Of a stretch of 64,000 nucleotides of DNA, positions 45,069 to 53,658 are shown piece by piece. Numbering within the stretch: position 1 is the first letter of the stretch; each line of letters opens with the position of its first letter. Both the position numbers and the translations under genes were made by a program. The stretch comes from Pseudodonghicola xiamenensis DSM 18339 (GTDB lineage Bacteria > Pseudomonadota > Alphaproteobacteria > Rhodobacterales > Rhodobacteraceae): NCBI RefSeq assembly GCF_000429365.1, contig NZ_AUBS01000006.1:1-64000 (forward strand). Direction: 5' to 3'. Below the pieces are notes generated by a model that worked only from the letters and a program-made list of their open reading frames with translations, was not told the origin of the DNA and did not search any database.

Positions 45069-45323
45069 TCAGCTCCTCCCCTGGGCCTGCGCCCGTTCGC
45101 GTCGCGCCGGGTCCATCTGGCGGCGACGTTCCAATCCGGCCTCCTCCGAGGCGCGGCAGAGTTTCAGATAGGCCAGCACCCCGGTCAGGAAGCCGGCAAA
45201 GGCCAATACGGCGGCAATCACCAGTTGTCTCTCCGACACGCCGTCTGCGCCCAGCGCGATATAGCCAAAGGCCCAGAAGCCCGACCAGGACACCACGGCG
45301 AGAATGGCGATCAGCTTCTTCAT
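45069..45323 (-). CDS. Small two-helix membrane protein in the importer operon
   Basis: 84 residues with two hydrophobic segments (LIAILAVVSWSGFWAFGYIA and VIAAVLAFAGFLTGVLAYL) followed by a strongly basic and acidic tail ERRRQMDPARRERAQAQGRS. The ATG at 45323 follows GGAGGGGGCGGC. It lies between livH and livM, is coupled to livM, and keeps the codon usage of its neighbours. No named family recognised; a transporter accessory or assembly role is inference. Confidence 0.75.
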   Translation of the reverse strand: MKKLIAILAVVSWSGFWAFGYIALGADGVSERQLVIAAVLAFAGFLTGVLAYLKLCRASEEAGLERRRQMDPARRERAQAQGRS

Positions 45324-45447
45324 GCCGCCCCCTCCGCCCCGAGGCTCCACGCTGCGCCCGACCGGGGGGACCGCAAGGCCACCGCCCCCGCCGGATCGGC
45401 TGGCATGCGGTCGACAAAGGCGCCCCCTATGCGAAAGCGATGCACCA

Positions 45448-46434
45448 TCAGACCCTCTCGATGATCCGGTCACCGAACAGGCCCTGCGGCCGGAACACCA
45501 GGAACAGCAGCGCCAGAACATAGGCGAACCAGTTCTCGGTCGCACCGCCCAGCATCGGGCCGAACATGAAGTCGAACAGCTTTTCGCCGACCCCGATGAT
45601 CAGCCCGCCGACAATGGCCCCCGGGATCGAGGTGAAACCGCCCAGCATCAGAACCGGCAACGCCTTCAGCGCGATCAGCGACAGGCTGAACTGCACGCCC
45701 GACTTGGTGCCCCACATGATGCCCGCGACCAGCGCGACGAAGCCCGCCACCGACCAGACCATGACCCAGATGAAATTCAGCGAAATCCCCACCGACAGCG
45801 CCGCCTGGTGATCGTCCGCCACCGCCCGCATGGCGCGGCCCTGTTTGGTGTACTGGCTGAAGATCACCAGCGCGATCACCAGAAGCGCCGCGATCACCGT
45901 CGCCACGATATCAAGGTTGTCGATAAAGAACCCATAGCCGAACATGCCATAGGTGACGCTGTCGATCGTCTCGTTGATCCCCTGCGGCAGCCCGACGTCA
46001 AGCTTGCGGATCTCCGATCCCCACATCAGATCGGCCACGCCTTCAAGCAGATAGGCCAACCCGATGGTTGCCATGAACAGGATGATCGGCGCCTGGCCGA
46101 TCAGGTGGCGCATCACGAATTGCTGCACGCACCAGGCCAGCCCCGCCATCACCACCATGGTCAAAAGGATCGCCAGAAGCCCGGGCAAATGCCAGCCGAA
46201 ATGGTGAATCTCGGTGCCAAAGATGGCGTTGATCAGATGCGAGAACGGCACCTGTCCGTCCATGATCCCCACCAGCGTCATCGCCGCAAAAAGCGCCATG
46301 ACCCCCTGGGCATAGTTGAAGATGCCGGAAGCCTTGTAGATCAGCACGAAACCCAATGCGACCAGCGCATAGAGCACGCCGGACATCAGCCCGTTCAGCG
46401 TGACCTCCGCAGCGAAAAGAAATTGATCAGACAT
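45448..46434 (-). CDS. livH: Branched-chain-type ABC transporter permease (LivH-like)
   Basis: 328 residues, about eight membrane segments, with the LivH start LNGLMSGVLYALVALGFVLIYKASG and the AMRAVADDHQAALSVGI EAA loop. The ATG at 46434 follows GGAGGGGGGAGCC. A double-hairpin repeat (46448-46496) separates it from livG. Confidence 0.93.
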   Translation of the reverse strand: MSDQFLFAAEVTLNGLMSGVLYALVALGFVLIYKASGIFNYAQGVMALFAAMTLVGIMDGQVPFSHLINAIFGTEIHHFGWHLPGLLAILLTMVVMAGLAWCVQQFVMRHLIGQAPIILFMATIGLAYLLEGVADLMWGSEIRKLDVGLPQGINETIDSVTYGMFGYGFFIDNLDIVATVIAALLVIALVIFSQYTKQGRAMRAVADDHQAALSVGISLNFIWVMVWSVAGFVALVAGIMWGTKSGVQFSLSLIALKALPVLMLGGFTSIPGAIVGGLIIGVGEKLFDFMFGPMLGGATENWFAYVLALLFLVFRPQGLFGDRIIERV

Positions 46435-46447
46435 GGCTCCCCCCTCC

Positions 46448-46496
46448 GGCAAAATTCTTTGAAGAATTTTGCCAAGAAAATTCGAATTTTCCTGGC
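46448..46496 (+). repeat. Dispersed double-hairpin repeat type A, copy 2
   Basis: First palindrome: GGCAAAATTCTT / AAGAATTTTGCC, perfect 12 bp with a 2-base loop (46448-46473). Second: GCCAAGAAAATTC / GAATTTTCCTGGC, 12 of 13 pairs (46471-46496). It shares GCCAAGAAAATTC and ATTTTC-TGGCG with copy 1 at 6587. Inside an operon, between livG and livH, it may set differential mRNA stability. Confidence 0.75.
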
Positions 46497-46511
46497 GTTT
46501 GCCCGCGCCGC

Positions 46512-47330
46512 TCAGTCATGTGCCACCCCCAGATATGCGTCGATCACATCGGGGTTACTGCGCACCTCGTCAGGCGGGCCGTCGCCGATCTTCTTGCCGT
46601 AATCCATCACCACGACGCGATCCGAGAGATCCATCACCACGCCCATGTCGTGTTCGATCAACGCGATGGTGGTGCCGAATTCGTCATTCACATCGAGGAT
46701 GAAGCGGCACATGTCCTCTTTCTCCTCGACGTTCATCCCCGCCATCGGCTCATCCAGCAACAGCAGCTTGGGCTGCGCCGCCAGGGCGCGGGCCAGTTCC
46801 ACCCGCTTCTTCAGCCCATAGGGCAACCGCGACACCGGCGTCTTGCGGATGTGCTGGATTTCCAGGAAGTCGATCACCCGCTCGACCATCTCGCGATTGG
46901 CGATTTCCTCTTTCTCGGCCCGGCCCTTCCACAGAGCCTGCGAAAACAGCCCCGCTTTCATCTGCGTCAGCCGCCCGGTCATCACGTTGTCCAGCACGCT
47001 CATGCCATCGAACAGCGCGATATTCTGAAAGGTCCGCGCGATGCCCTGGCGCGCCACCTCATAGGGGCGCATCGGCGGCCGTTTCTTGCCGCGGAACCAG
47101 ACCTCCCCCTCGGAGGGAGTGTAAAACCCCGAGATCACGTTCAGCATCGAGGACTTGCCGGCCCCGTTGGGCCCGATGATCGCCCGGATCTCTCCCTCGC
47201 GGATGTCGAACGAGATATCCTTGATCGCCACCACACCGCCGAACCGCAGGGTGATGTTCTTCATCTCCATCACCACGCCGCCGATCTTGCGGCCATCCGC
47301 GGTGACGAAACCTTCGGCCTGATCAAGCAC
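46512..47330 (-). CDS. livG: Branched-chain-type ABC transporter ATP-binding protein (LivG-like)
   Basis: 272 residues. Walker A GPNGAGKSS, the LivG-type FQNIALFDGMSVLDNVMTG, signature LPYGLKKRVELARAL (an unusual LSGGQ variant reading LPYGLKK), Walker B LLLLDEPMAGMN, and the H-loop IEHDM. The start is GTG at 47330 after AAGGAGGCGGCGC; an internal ATG at residue 21 is the alternative. The altered signature is typical of this operon type rather than damage. Confidence 0.9.
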   Translation of the reverse strand: MLDQAEGFVTADGRKIGGVVMEMKNITLRFGGVVAIKDISFDIREGEIRAIIGPNGAGKSSMLNVISGFYTPSEGEVWFRGKKRPPMRPYEVARQGIARTFQNIALFDGMSVLDNVMTGRLTQMKAGLFSQALWKGRAEKEEIANREMVERVIDFLEIQHIRKTPVSRLPYGLKKRVELARALAAQPKLLLLDEPMAGMNVEEKEDMCRFILDVNDEFGTTIALIEHDMGVVMDLSDRVVVMDYGKKIGDGPPDEVRSNPDVIDAYLGVAHD

Positions 47331-47408
47331 GCGCCGCCTCCTTCTTGTCGCTCATACTCTGACCGCCAGAGGCGGTTCTCTCCGCGATGCCGCGCCCCGC
47401 CGCCGCCA

Positions 47409-49382
47409 TCATTCCGCGGCCATCCGCTGCGGCGTCACCGGCACCACCGCGGCGTCGCGGAGCTCCAGCGTGGCGCTGATCGACCCCTTGCGACCGTCCT
47501 CATAGGTGACTTCGGTCGTGGTACTGATCCGCTCCGACCCATCGTAAAGCGCGGCGATGATATCGGCGTATTTCTCTTCGACGATGCGGCGGCGCACCTT
47601 GCGGGTGCGGGTCATCTCGCCATCGTCCGCGTCCAGTTCCTTGTGCAGCACGACGAACCGATGGATCTGGCAGCCCGACAGCATTGCATCCTCCGCCACC
47701 GAGCGGTTGACCGCCTCGACATGGCTCTGGATCGAAGAGAGCACCTTCGGATGCCCCGCCAATTCCTGATAGGAGGCATAGGCGATGTTATTGCGCTCGG
47801 CCCAGTTTCCCACCGCCACCAGGTCGATATTGATGAAGGCGACACAGTGATCGCGACCGTCGCCGAACAGCACGGCCTCGAGAATGTCGGGATAGAACTT
47901 CAGCTTGTTCTCGACGTATTTCGGCGCGAACATTGCCCCGTTTGCCAGCTTGCCCACGTCCTTGGCCCGATCAATGATGCGTAGATGGCCAGTCTCTTCC
48001 TCGAAGAAGCCGGCATCGCCGGTGGCCACCCAGCCCTCCGGATCCTTGGTCGAGGCGGTGCTTTCGGGGTTCTTGTAATATTCCACGAAGGTCCCGGGCG
48101 AGCGATAGAAGATCTCGCCCGTGTCGCCGACCTTGATTTCCACATCCTGCGCCGGCACGCCGACGGTATCGGCACGCACTTGGCCATCGGGCTGCACGGT
48201 GATGAACACCGTCGCCTCGGTCTGGCCATAGAGCTGCTTCAGGTTGATGCCCAGCGAGCGGTAGAACTCGAAAATCTCCGGCCCGATCGCCTCACCGGCT
48301 GTATAGCCGACGCGCACCCGGCCCAGCCCCAGCGTGTCCTTCAAGGGCCCGTAGACCAGCGCGTTGCCGATGGCGTATTTGATCCGGTCCCAGAGGCCAA
48401 CTGGCTTACCATCGAGGATACGCCCGCCCACCTTCTTGGCATGGGCCAGATAGTGGTGGAACATGCGCCGCTTCAGCGCGCCCGCATCCTCCATCCGGAT
48501 CATCACGTTGGTGAGCTGGGTCTCGAACACCCGCGGCGGCGCGAAGAAATAGGTTGGCCCGATTTCGCGCAGATCGGTCATCATCGTGTCGGCGCTTTCC
48601 GGGCAGTTCACGCAGAAGCCGCACCAATAGGCCTGACCGACCGAAAAGATGAAATCCCCTACCCAGGCCATCGGCAGATAGGACAGGACGTCCTCACCCT
48701 TGGTCAGATTGTCGAAGGCGGCGGAATTGCGCGACGTCTCGATGACATTGCGGTTCGACAGCACCACGCCCTTTGGCCGACCCGTGGTGCCCGAGGTATA
48801 GAGCATCACGCAGGTGCTGTCGTAATCAAGCTTCGCCCGCCGCCGCTCCAACTCGTTGATGTTTTCGTCATGGGCCGCACGGCCCTGGTCCTGCACATGG
48901 GAATACTGGTGCAGGTGGGAATGCTCGTATTTCCGCATACCGCGCGGATCGAGATAGACCAGATGTTCGAACTGATGCAGTTGGTCCTGCACCTCGATCA
49001 CCTTGTCGGCCTGCTCCTGGTCGCCGACGATGACGAAACGCGCGCCGCAATGACCCAGAACATAGGCCATCTCCTCGGCCACCGCGTCCTGATAGAGCGG
49101 CACCGGAATCGCGCCGACCGACTGCGCTGCGACCATCGACCAATAAAGAGACGGTCGGTTGCGGCCAATGATCGCGACGAAATCGCCCTCATTGACCCCG
49201 AGGTTGAGCAACCCCAGCGCCAGCGCCTCGATCTCCTTCTCGGTCTCGGCCCAGGTCCAGCTCTGCCAGATCCCGAATTCCTTTTCCCGATAGGCGGGGG
49301 CCGACCCATATTGGGTGGCGTTACGATGAAGCAGCGCGGGGAGCGACAAAAGCCCCGCGGCGCCAGACTGCGTCTGAGCCAA
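47409..49382 (-). CDS. AMP-dependent acyl-CoA synthetase (long-chain type)
   Basis: 657 residues, first gene of the importer operon. The ATP loop YTSGTTGRPKG, DLREIGPTYFFAPPRVFE, YGQTEATVFITVQ, and the C-terminal ATGDAGFFEEETGHLRIIDRAKD are diagnostic of acyl-adenylate ligases of the FadD15/long-chain group. The start is TTG at 49382, supported by GGGAGGAGAATATACA; residues before it are not family-like. It presumably makes the CoA thioester of a fatty, aromatic or other carboxylic acid. Divergent from the histidine kinase gene. Confidence 0.9.
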   Translation of the reverse strand: MAQTQSGAAGLLSLPALLHRNATQYGSAPAYREKEFGIWQSWTWAETEKEIEALALGLLNLGVNEGDFVAIIGRNRPSLYWSMVAAQSVGAIPVPLYQDAVAEEMAYVLGHCGARFVIVGDQEQADKVIEVQDQLHQFEHLVYLDPRGMRKYEHSHLHQYSHVQDQGRAAHDENINELERRRAKLDYDSTCVMLYTSGTTGRPKGVVLSNRNVIETSRNSAAFDNLTKGEDVLSYLPMAWVGDFIFSVGQAYWCGFCVNCPESADTMMTDLREIGPTYFFAPPRVFETQLTNVMIRMEDAGALKRRMFHHYLAHAKKVGGRILDGKPVGLWDRIKYAIGNALVYGPLKDTLGLGRVRVGYTAGEAIGPEIFEFYRSLGINLKQLYGQTEATVFITVQPDGQVRADTVGVPAQDVEIKVGDTGEIFYRSPGTFVEYYKNPESTASTKDPEGWVATGDAGFFEEETGHLRIIDRAKDVGKLANGAMFAPKYVENKLKFYPDILEAVLFGDGRDHCVAFINIDLVAVGNWAERNNIAYASYQELAGHPKVLSSIQSHVEAVNRSVAEDAMLSGCQIHRFVVLHKELDADDGEMTRTRKVRRRIVEEKYADIIAALYDGSERISTTTEVTYEDGRKGSISATLELRDAAVVPVTPQRMAAE

Positions 49383-49478
49383 TGTATATTCTCCTCCCTG
49401 TCCGGCACATCGGCCGGCCCTGACCGCCTCCCAACGGTCTGGTCCGATTAGGACAATCGCCATACAGACGGGCAACCT

Positions 49479-49515
49479 TTACGTGATCATTTCCCAATCC
49501 TTACGAATTGTTACA
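49479..49515. promoter_or_regulatory. Phased TTACG/TTACA direct repeats in the ligase/kinase divergent region
   Basis: TTACG occurs at 49479-49483 and 49501-49505, and TTACA at 49511-49515. The repeats are 22 and 10 bases apart, that is about two and one helical turns. OmpR/PhoB-type regulators bind such direct repeats, and a regulator of that type is encoded at 51526. Candidate operator only. Confidence 0.4.
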
Positions 49516-49627
49516 GCCCCACCCCGAAGAGGGCGTGGCGCGCGCCAGGCTGAGGGGCCGAAGCAGCCCCCTTTGCGAAACCGCGACACGGTGCTAGCCA
49601 TGAGGCCGGAGGAACGAGGAGATCCGG

Positions 49628-51529
49628 GTGGAGGAAAACGACCAGCAGCTCCGCAAGATGACCGAAGCCGGGCTGAATCTGATCGCTCAGGCCCTGTCGA
49701 TCTACGACAGCGACCTGCGGCTTGCGGTCTCCAACAGCCGGTTTCAGGAAATGTTCGACCTGCCCCCGCGGCTCGCCACCCCCGGCGCCCGGTTCGACGA
49801 AACCATCCGCTATCTGGCCGAAACCGGGGAATATGGCCCGGTCGGCGATATCGAGGCCTTCGTCGTCCAGAAGGTCGAACAGGCCCGCGCCTTCGAGCCA
49901 CATTACATGGAACGCACCCGTGCCAACGGGCGCACCATCTCGGTCGAGGGTTCGCCACTGCCTCAGGGCGGCTGGGTCACTGTCTATACCGACATCAGCC
50001 GCGCCAAACGGGCCGAGGAATTGCTGCGCACCCGCTCGGAAGAACTCTCCGACCAGGTGCTTACCCATGCCGAGGAGCTATCCGCCGCCAACCGCGAACT
50101 CGCCGCCACCATCACCGCGCTGGAGGAGGCCAAGCGGCAGTTGACCGTGATCGAGGCCCGCACCCGCATGACGGCTGAGATGATGCCGGCCCATATCGCC
50201 CATGTCGATGCCGAGGCGCGCTATCTCTATTCCAACCGAAAGTTGAACACCGTGCTGCCGGGACGGCCGTCCGAGATCCTCGGGATGCATATGTCCGAGG
50301 TTCTTGGGCCCAGCAGCTTTGCCCGGGTGGGCCCCTATCTCAAGGCGGCCTATGACGGCGCCTGCCCCGTGTTCGAATTCACCGAAGATCACGATTCCCG
50401 CCGTATCCGCGTGGCGATGACACCGGACGGCCAGGGCGGCGTCTATCTGCTGTCGATGGATGTGACCGGGGAAACCCAGGCCCGCGTCGCCCTGCAGCAA
50501 ACCCGCCGCCGGCAATTGGCGGCCCAGATGACCAGCGGACTGGCGCATGATTTTTCCAACCTTCTGACCATCATCCTCGGAATGCAGGGGAAGCTGGCGA
50601 AGATGGAACTCCCGGACGAGGCGCGCGAACTGATCGCGGCCACCCAGTCCACCGCCCGGCGCGGCGGTCGGCTGCTGGACCGGATCGCCGACATGACCGG
50701 CAAGCGACAGTTGATGCCCCAGGCCACCGACCTGCATGTCCTGCTGCGCGACCTGCATATCCTCGCCACCCCCAGCCTGCCGCAAGGCGTCGGGCTCAGC
50801 GTGCTGGATCACGCCCCCGACGCGCCGCTGCTGCTCGACCCGGGCATGTTGCAAGATGCGTTGCTGAACCTCGTGCTCAATGCCCGCGACGCCTGCGGAA
50901 GCTCTGGCCTGATCACCGTCAGCGCCCATCCGGTCGGCGGCATCTGGATCGAGATCGCCGTCAGCGACACCGGTCCCGGGTTTACCCCAGAGGCATTGGA
51001 ACAGGCTCTCGATCCCTTTTTCACCACCAAGGGAGAGCACGGCTCCGGCCTCGGTCTGCCGATGGTCTATGACATGGTGAAACTCACCGGCGGCGATCTC
51101 AGGCTCAGCAATACAGCCACCGGCGCCTGCGTCACCCTGCGCCTGCCCTATCGCGCCGCGCCGCTGCCGGCGGGCGGGCTGACGCTGCTGGTCGAGGACA
51201 GCTCCGATCTGCGCGAGACGATCCGCGACATGCTGGTCGAACTCGGCCATGCGGTGATCGAGGCGGCCTCGGTCGACGAGGCGGTTGCCCTGCTGAACGA
51301 TCTCGAGGACGTCCGGCTGGTGCTTTCCGATATCCGGCTGGCCGGGGCGGCCACCGGGCTCGATCTGCTGGACCGGATCGCCGACTGCGGACTATCCTGC
51401 GTTCTGATGACATCTCTGCCCCGCTCCGATCCGCTTCACATCAGCGCCCTGGCCCGAGCACCAGTCTTGCGCAAACCCTTCTCGCGCCGCCAGCTTGCCG
51501 CGCTGATCGCCCGGGAGACAGACGCATGA
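49628..51529 (+). CDS. Hybrid sensor histidine kinase with PAS domains and C-terminal receiver
   Basis: 633 residues, no membrane segment, so a cytoplasmic sensor. PAS-like domain 1 at about 15-125 (PAS-7 type), a coiled coil 130-175, PAS-like domain 2 at 180-285, DHp with H307 in GLAHDFSNLLT, the ATP domain with the N-box LLNLVLNARDA (about 413), G1 DTGPGF and G2 GSGLGLPM, then a receiver with D568 and K616. It starts with GTG at 49628 after GAGGAACGAGGAGATCCGG. Its stop overlaps the next start (ATGA), so it is coupled to the response regulator. Signal unknown. Confidence 0.92.
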   Translation: MEENDQQLRKMTEAGLNLIAQALSIYDSDLRLAVSNSRFQEMFDLPPRLATPGARFDETIRYLAETGEYGPVGDIEAFVVQKVEQARAFEPHYMERTRANGRTISVEGSPLPQGGWVTVYTDISRAKRAEELLRTRSEELSDQVLTHAEELSAANRELAATITALEEAKRQLTVIEARTRMTAEMMPAHIAHVDAEARYLYSNRKLNTVLPGRPSEILGMHMSEVLGPSSFARVGPYLKAAYDGACPVFEFTEDHDSRRIRVAMTPDGQGGVYLLSMDVTGETQARVALQQTRRRQLAAQMTSGLAHDFSNLLTIILGMQGKLAKMELPDEARELIAATQSTARRGGRLLDRIADMTGKRQLMPQATDLHVLLRDLHILATPSLPQGVGLSVLDHAPDAPLLLDPGMLQDALLNLVLNARDACGSSGLITVSAHPVGGIWIEIAVSDTGPGFTPEALEQALDPFFTTKGEHGSGLGLPMVYDMVKLTGGDLRLSNTATGACVTLRLPYRAAPLPAGGLTLLVEDSSDLRETIRDMLVELGHAVIEAASVDEAVALLNDLEDVRLVLSDIRLAGAATGLDLLDRIADCGLSCVLMTSLPRSDPLHISALARAPVLRKPFSRRQLAALIARETDA

Positions 51530-52227
51530 GCGCCCCACTGGTCACCATTCTCGACGACGAACCGGCGATTCGCGGCATTCTGACCGAAGCGCTGGAAGAT
51601 GCCGGGTTTCGCACCCAATGCTTCGGCCGCGCCCGGGAGTTCGAGGCCGCGTTGAAACGGGTGACGCCGGATGTCTGCCTGGTGGATCTGTCGCTGCCCG
51701 ATACCGACGGGCTGGCGCTGGTGCATCGGCTGGCGCTGGAACAGGGCGCCAAGGTGATCATCATCTCGGGCCGGGCGCAGGTGCAGGATCGGGTCACCGG
51801 GCTGGAGCTGGGCGCCGACGATTACATCACCAAACCCTTCGACCCGGCCGAGGTGGTCGCCCGCATCCGTGCCCGGCTGCGCGGCGGCAAGGCGCCGGCG
51901 CAATCCGGCCAGACCGCGCATTTCAACGGCTGGACAGCGCATTTCGATCGCTATGCACTGGAAGACGAAACCGGCACCGAAACGCCGTTTTCCCATGCCG
52001 AAGGCGAGGTGTTGCGGCTGTTCCTTGATAGTCCGAAACGGCTGATCAGCCGGACGCAGATGCAGGACCTGCTGGGAGGCGCGGCAGGCGAAAGCTTCGA
52101 CCGGGCGATGGATGTACGCATTTCGCGGCTCAGAACCAAACTGCGCGAGGATCCGAAAAACCCCCGCCTGATCAAGACGATCTATGGCGCCGGCTATATC
52201 TTTCTGGGGGACGTGCGCTGGAGCTGA
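51526..52227 (+). CDS. OmpR/PhoB-family response regulator
   Basis: 233 residues. The receiver has acidic pair D10/D11, phospho-acceptor D54 in CLVDLSLPD and K103 in ITKPFDP. The C-terminal winged helix (about 135-230) ends RLIKTIYGAGYIFLGDV, typical of OmpR-type DNA binding. Translationally coupled to the hybrid kinase, so the pair forms a phosphorelay-like system. The divergent acyl-CoA ligase/importer operon is the nearest candidate target. Confidence 0.93.
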   Translation: MSAPLVTILDDEPAIRGILTEALEDAGFRTQCFGRAREFEAALKRVTPDVCLVDLSLPDTDGLALVHRLALEQGAKVIIISGRAQVQDRVTGLELGADDYITKPFDPAEVVARIRARLRGGKAPAQSGQTAHFNGWTAHFDRYALEDETGTETPFSHAEGEVLRLFLDSPKRLISRTQMQDLLGGAAGESFDRAMDVRISRLRTKLREDPKNPRLIKTIYGAGYIFLGDVRWS

Positions 52228-52371
52228 GTGGCAGGCCGTCCCCCCACCGTCGGCGGGCGCATTTTCAGCGAAATCACAGCCCCGCCGCGCGGGAAATTCC
52301 CAAAGCCCTACCTCCACCCTTTTCCCCTCGGCAAGCCTCGCATAAGACGGGCCCAAAGCAGGAGCGCCGCG

Positions 52372-53025
52372 ATGTCCAACATTACCCTGATCCGTCATGG
52401 CCAGGCCAATACCGATGCCCGTGACGAAGCCGAATACGACAAGCTCAGCCCGCTCGGGCACCAACAAGCAACATGGCTGGGGGACCATCTGCGCAGCTCC
52501 GGCACGGTCCAGGGGCGGGTCTATTGCGGGTCGCTCACCCGGCACCTGGAAACCGCGCGCTCCATGGGGCTGGGCGAAGAGATGATCGTCGATCCGCGCC
52601 TGAACGAGCTGGAATATTTCACCCTGTCCAAGCTCATGGAAGAACAGCACGGCATCCCGATCCCGACCGAACGCGGCACGATCGCCGAACACATGCCGAA
52701 GGTCTTCGGCGCCTGGCAGCGCGATGAGCTGGACAATGCGCCGGAAACCTTCGTCGAATTCGAAACCCGCGTTCGCGAGGCGATTTCCGACATCGCCGCC
52801 GGGTCCGGCCCGGCGCTGGTGGTGACATCGGGCGGGCTGATCTCGATGGTCATGCGCCAGCATCTCGGACTCGATATCCCGGCCATGTCGCAGATGGCGC
52901 TGGCGATCATGAACACCTCGATGCACCGCCTGTTCCCGATCGGCAACCGGCTGAGCCCGGTACTGTTCAACGCGGTGCCGCATCTGGACCGGCCGGAAAG
53001 GCAGTTCGCGCAAACGCATATGTAA
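52372..53025 (+). CDS. Histidine phosphatase family protein
   Basis: 217 residues of the phosphoglycerate-mutase-like superfamily. The catalytic His is in LIRHGQANT near residue 9; the second basic cluster is GSLTRHLETA, and the C-terminal segment VVTSGGLISMVMRQH has Ser-Gly-Gly in the place of the usual second catalytic His (commonly VSHGG). That may lower or change activity. The ATG at 52372 follows AGGAGCGCCGCG. Substrate unknown. Confidence 0.87.
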   Translation: MSNITLIRHGQANTDARDEAEYDKLSPLGHQQATWLGDHLRSSGTVQGRVYCGSLTRHLETARSMGLGEEMIVDPRLNELEYFTLSKLMEEQHGIPIPTERGTIAEHMPKVFGAWQRDELDNAPETFVEFETRVREAISDIAAGSGPALVVTSGGLISMVMRQHLGLDIPAMSQMALAIMNTSMHRLFPIGNRLSPVLFNAVPHLDRPERQFAQTHM

Positions 53026-53210
53026 GCCAGCGATGCCGCATTGCCTCTGTGCGCCCGGCAGCGCCGCAGCCGGCCCGATGCCCAAAGATCGCCAGCCGGC
53101 TGGCCCGAAATCAATAGGCGCCTGCCCCCGCAACTGAGGGCCGAGCCGAAGCTTCTTCCTGCCCCCCAGCCCGCCACAGGTGGCGTGCCCACAGGGCGCA
53201 GCTGAATTGT

Positions 53211-53233
53211 CCGGAAAACCTGCGGTTTTCCGG
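53211..53233 (-). terminator. Hairpin after the DUF3775 gene
   Basis: A perfect 10-bp stem CCGGAAAACC / GGTTTTCCGG with loop TGC, 8 bases beyond the DUF3775 stop. There is no T-tract; it may serve both convergent genes. Confidence 0.5.
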
Positions 53234-53240
53234 CAAGGCC

Positions 53241-53555
53241 TCACATCAGGTCGTTTTCCTCATCCTCGGCAGAGATGCCCAGGGCGTCGAGACCGTTTTC
53301 AAGATGATCCGCAACATGCGGCGTACCGATCAGGTAATCGGCACAGGGGATCGACGCCTCGGCCTTGGCGGTCGCGATCGCCTCCTCCAGATCGTCGGCA
53401 TCAAAGCTTTCGCGACCGATCCACATGATCGCCACCAGCTCGGCCTGCTCATCCTCGCTCATCCGGTCGACAAAGGCGCGCAGCTCAGGTTCGGCACGCT
53501 CCAGCTCGCGCGCCATCATCGCCACCTGCGCCACCTTGCGCGGGGAAATCTCCAT
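53241..53555 (-). CDS. DUF3775 domain-containing protein
   Basis: 104 residues, acidic and helical. The pattern ISPRKVAQVAMMARELERAE, DEQAELVAIMWIGRESFD and ADYLIGTPHVADHLENGLDALG matches the DUF3775 family as I remember it. Function unknown. ATG after GAGAAGGAGAGTGACGG. Downstream of the adenylate cyclase gene on the same strand, 103 bases after its stop. Confidence 0.82.
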   Translation of the reverse strand: MEISPRKVAQVAMMARELERAEPELRAFVDRMSEDEQAELVAIMWIGRESFDADDLEEAIATAKAEASIPCADYLIGTPHVADHLENGLDALGISAEDEENDLM

Positions 53556-53658
53556 CCGTCACTCTCCTTCTCGTGGCCTCCGGGAAAGGGCCTGTGGCCA
53601 GCCTCCCGGTCTTTCCCGATCCTGCGCCATATGCGCCTATTCTGCGGCTTAGCCGGAT

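Noticed and set aside
53092..53103. 12-bp palindrome CCAGCCGGCTGG
   Set aside because: A short GC-only palindrome of this size is expected by chance in sequence of this composition; it has no T-tract or promoter nearby.
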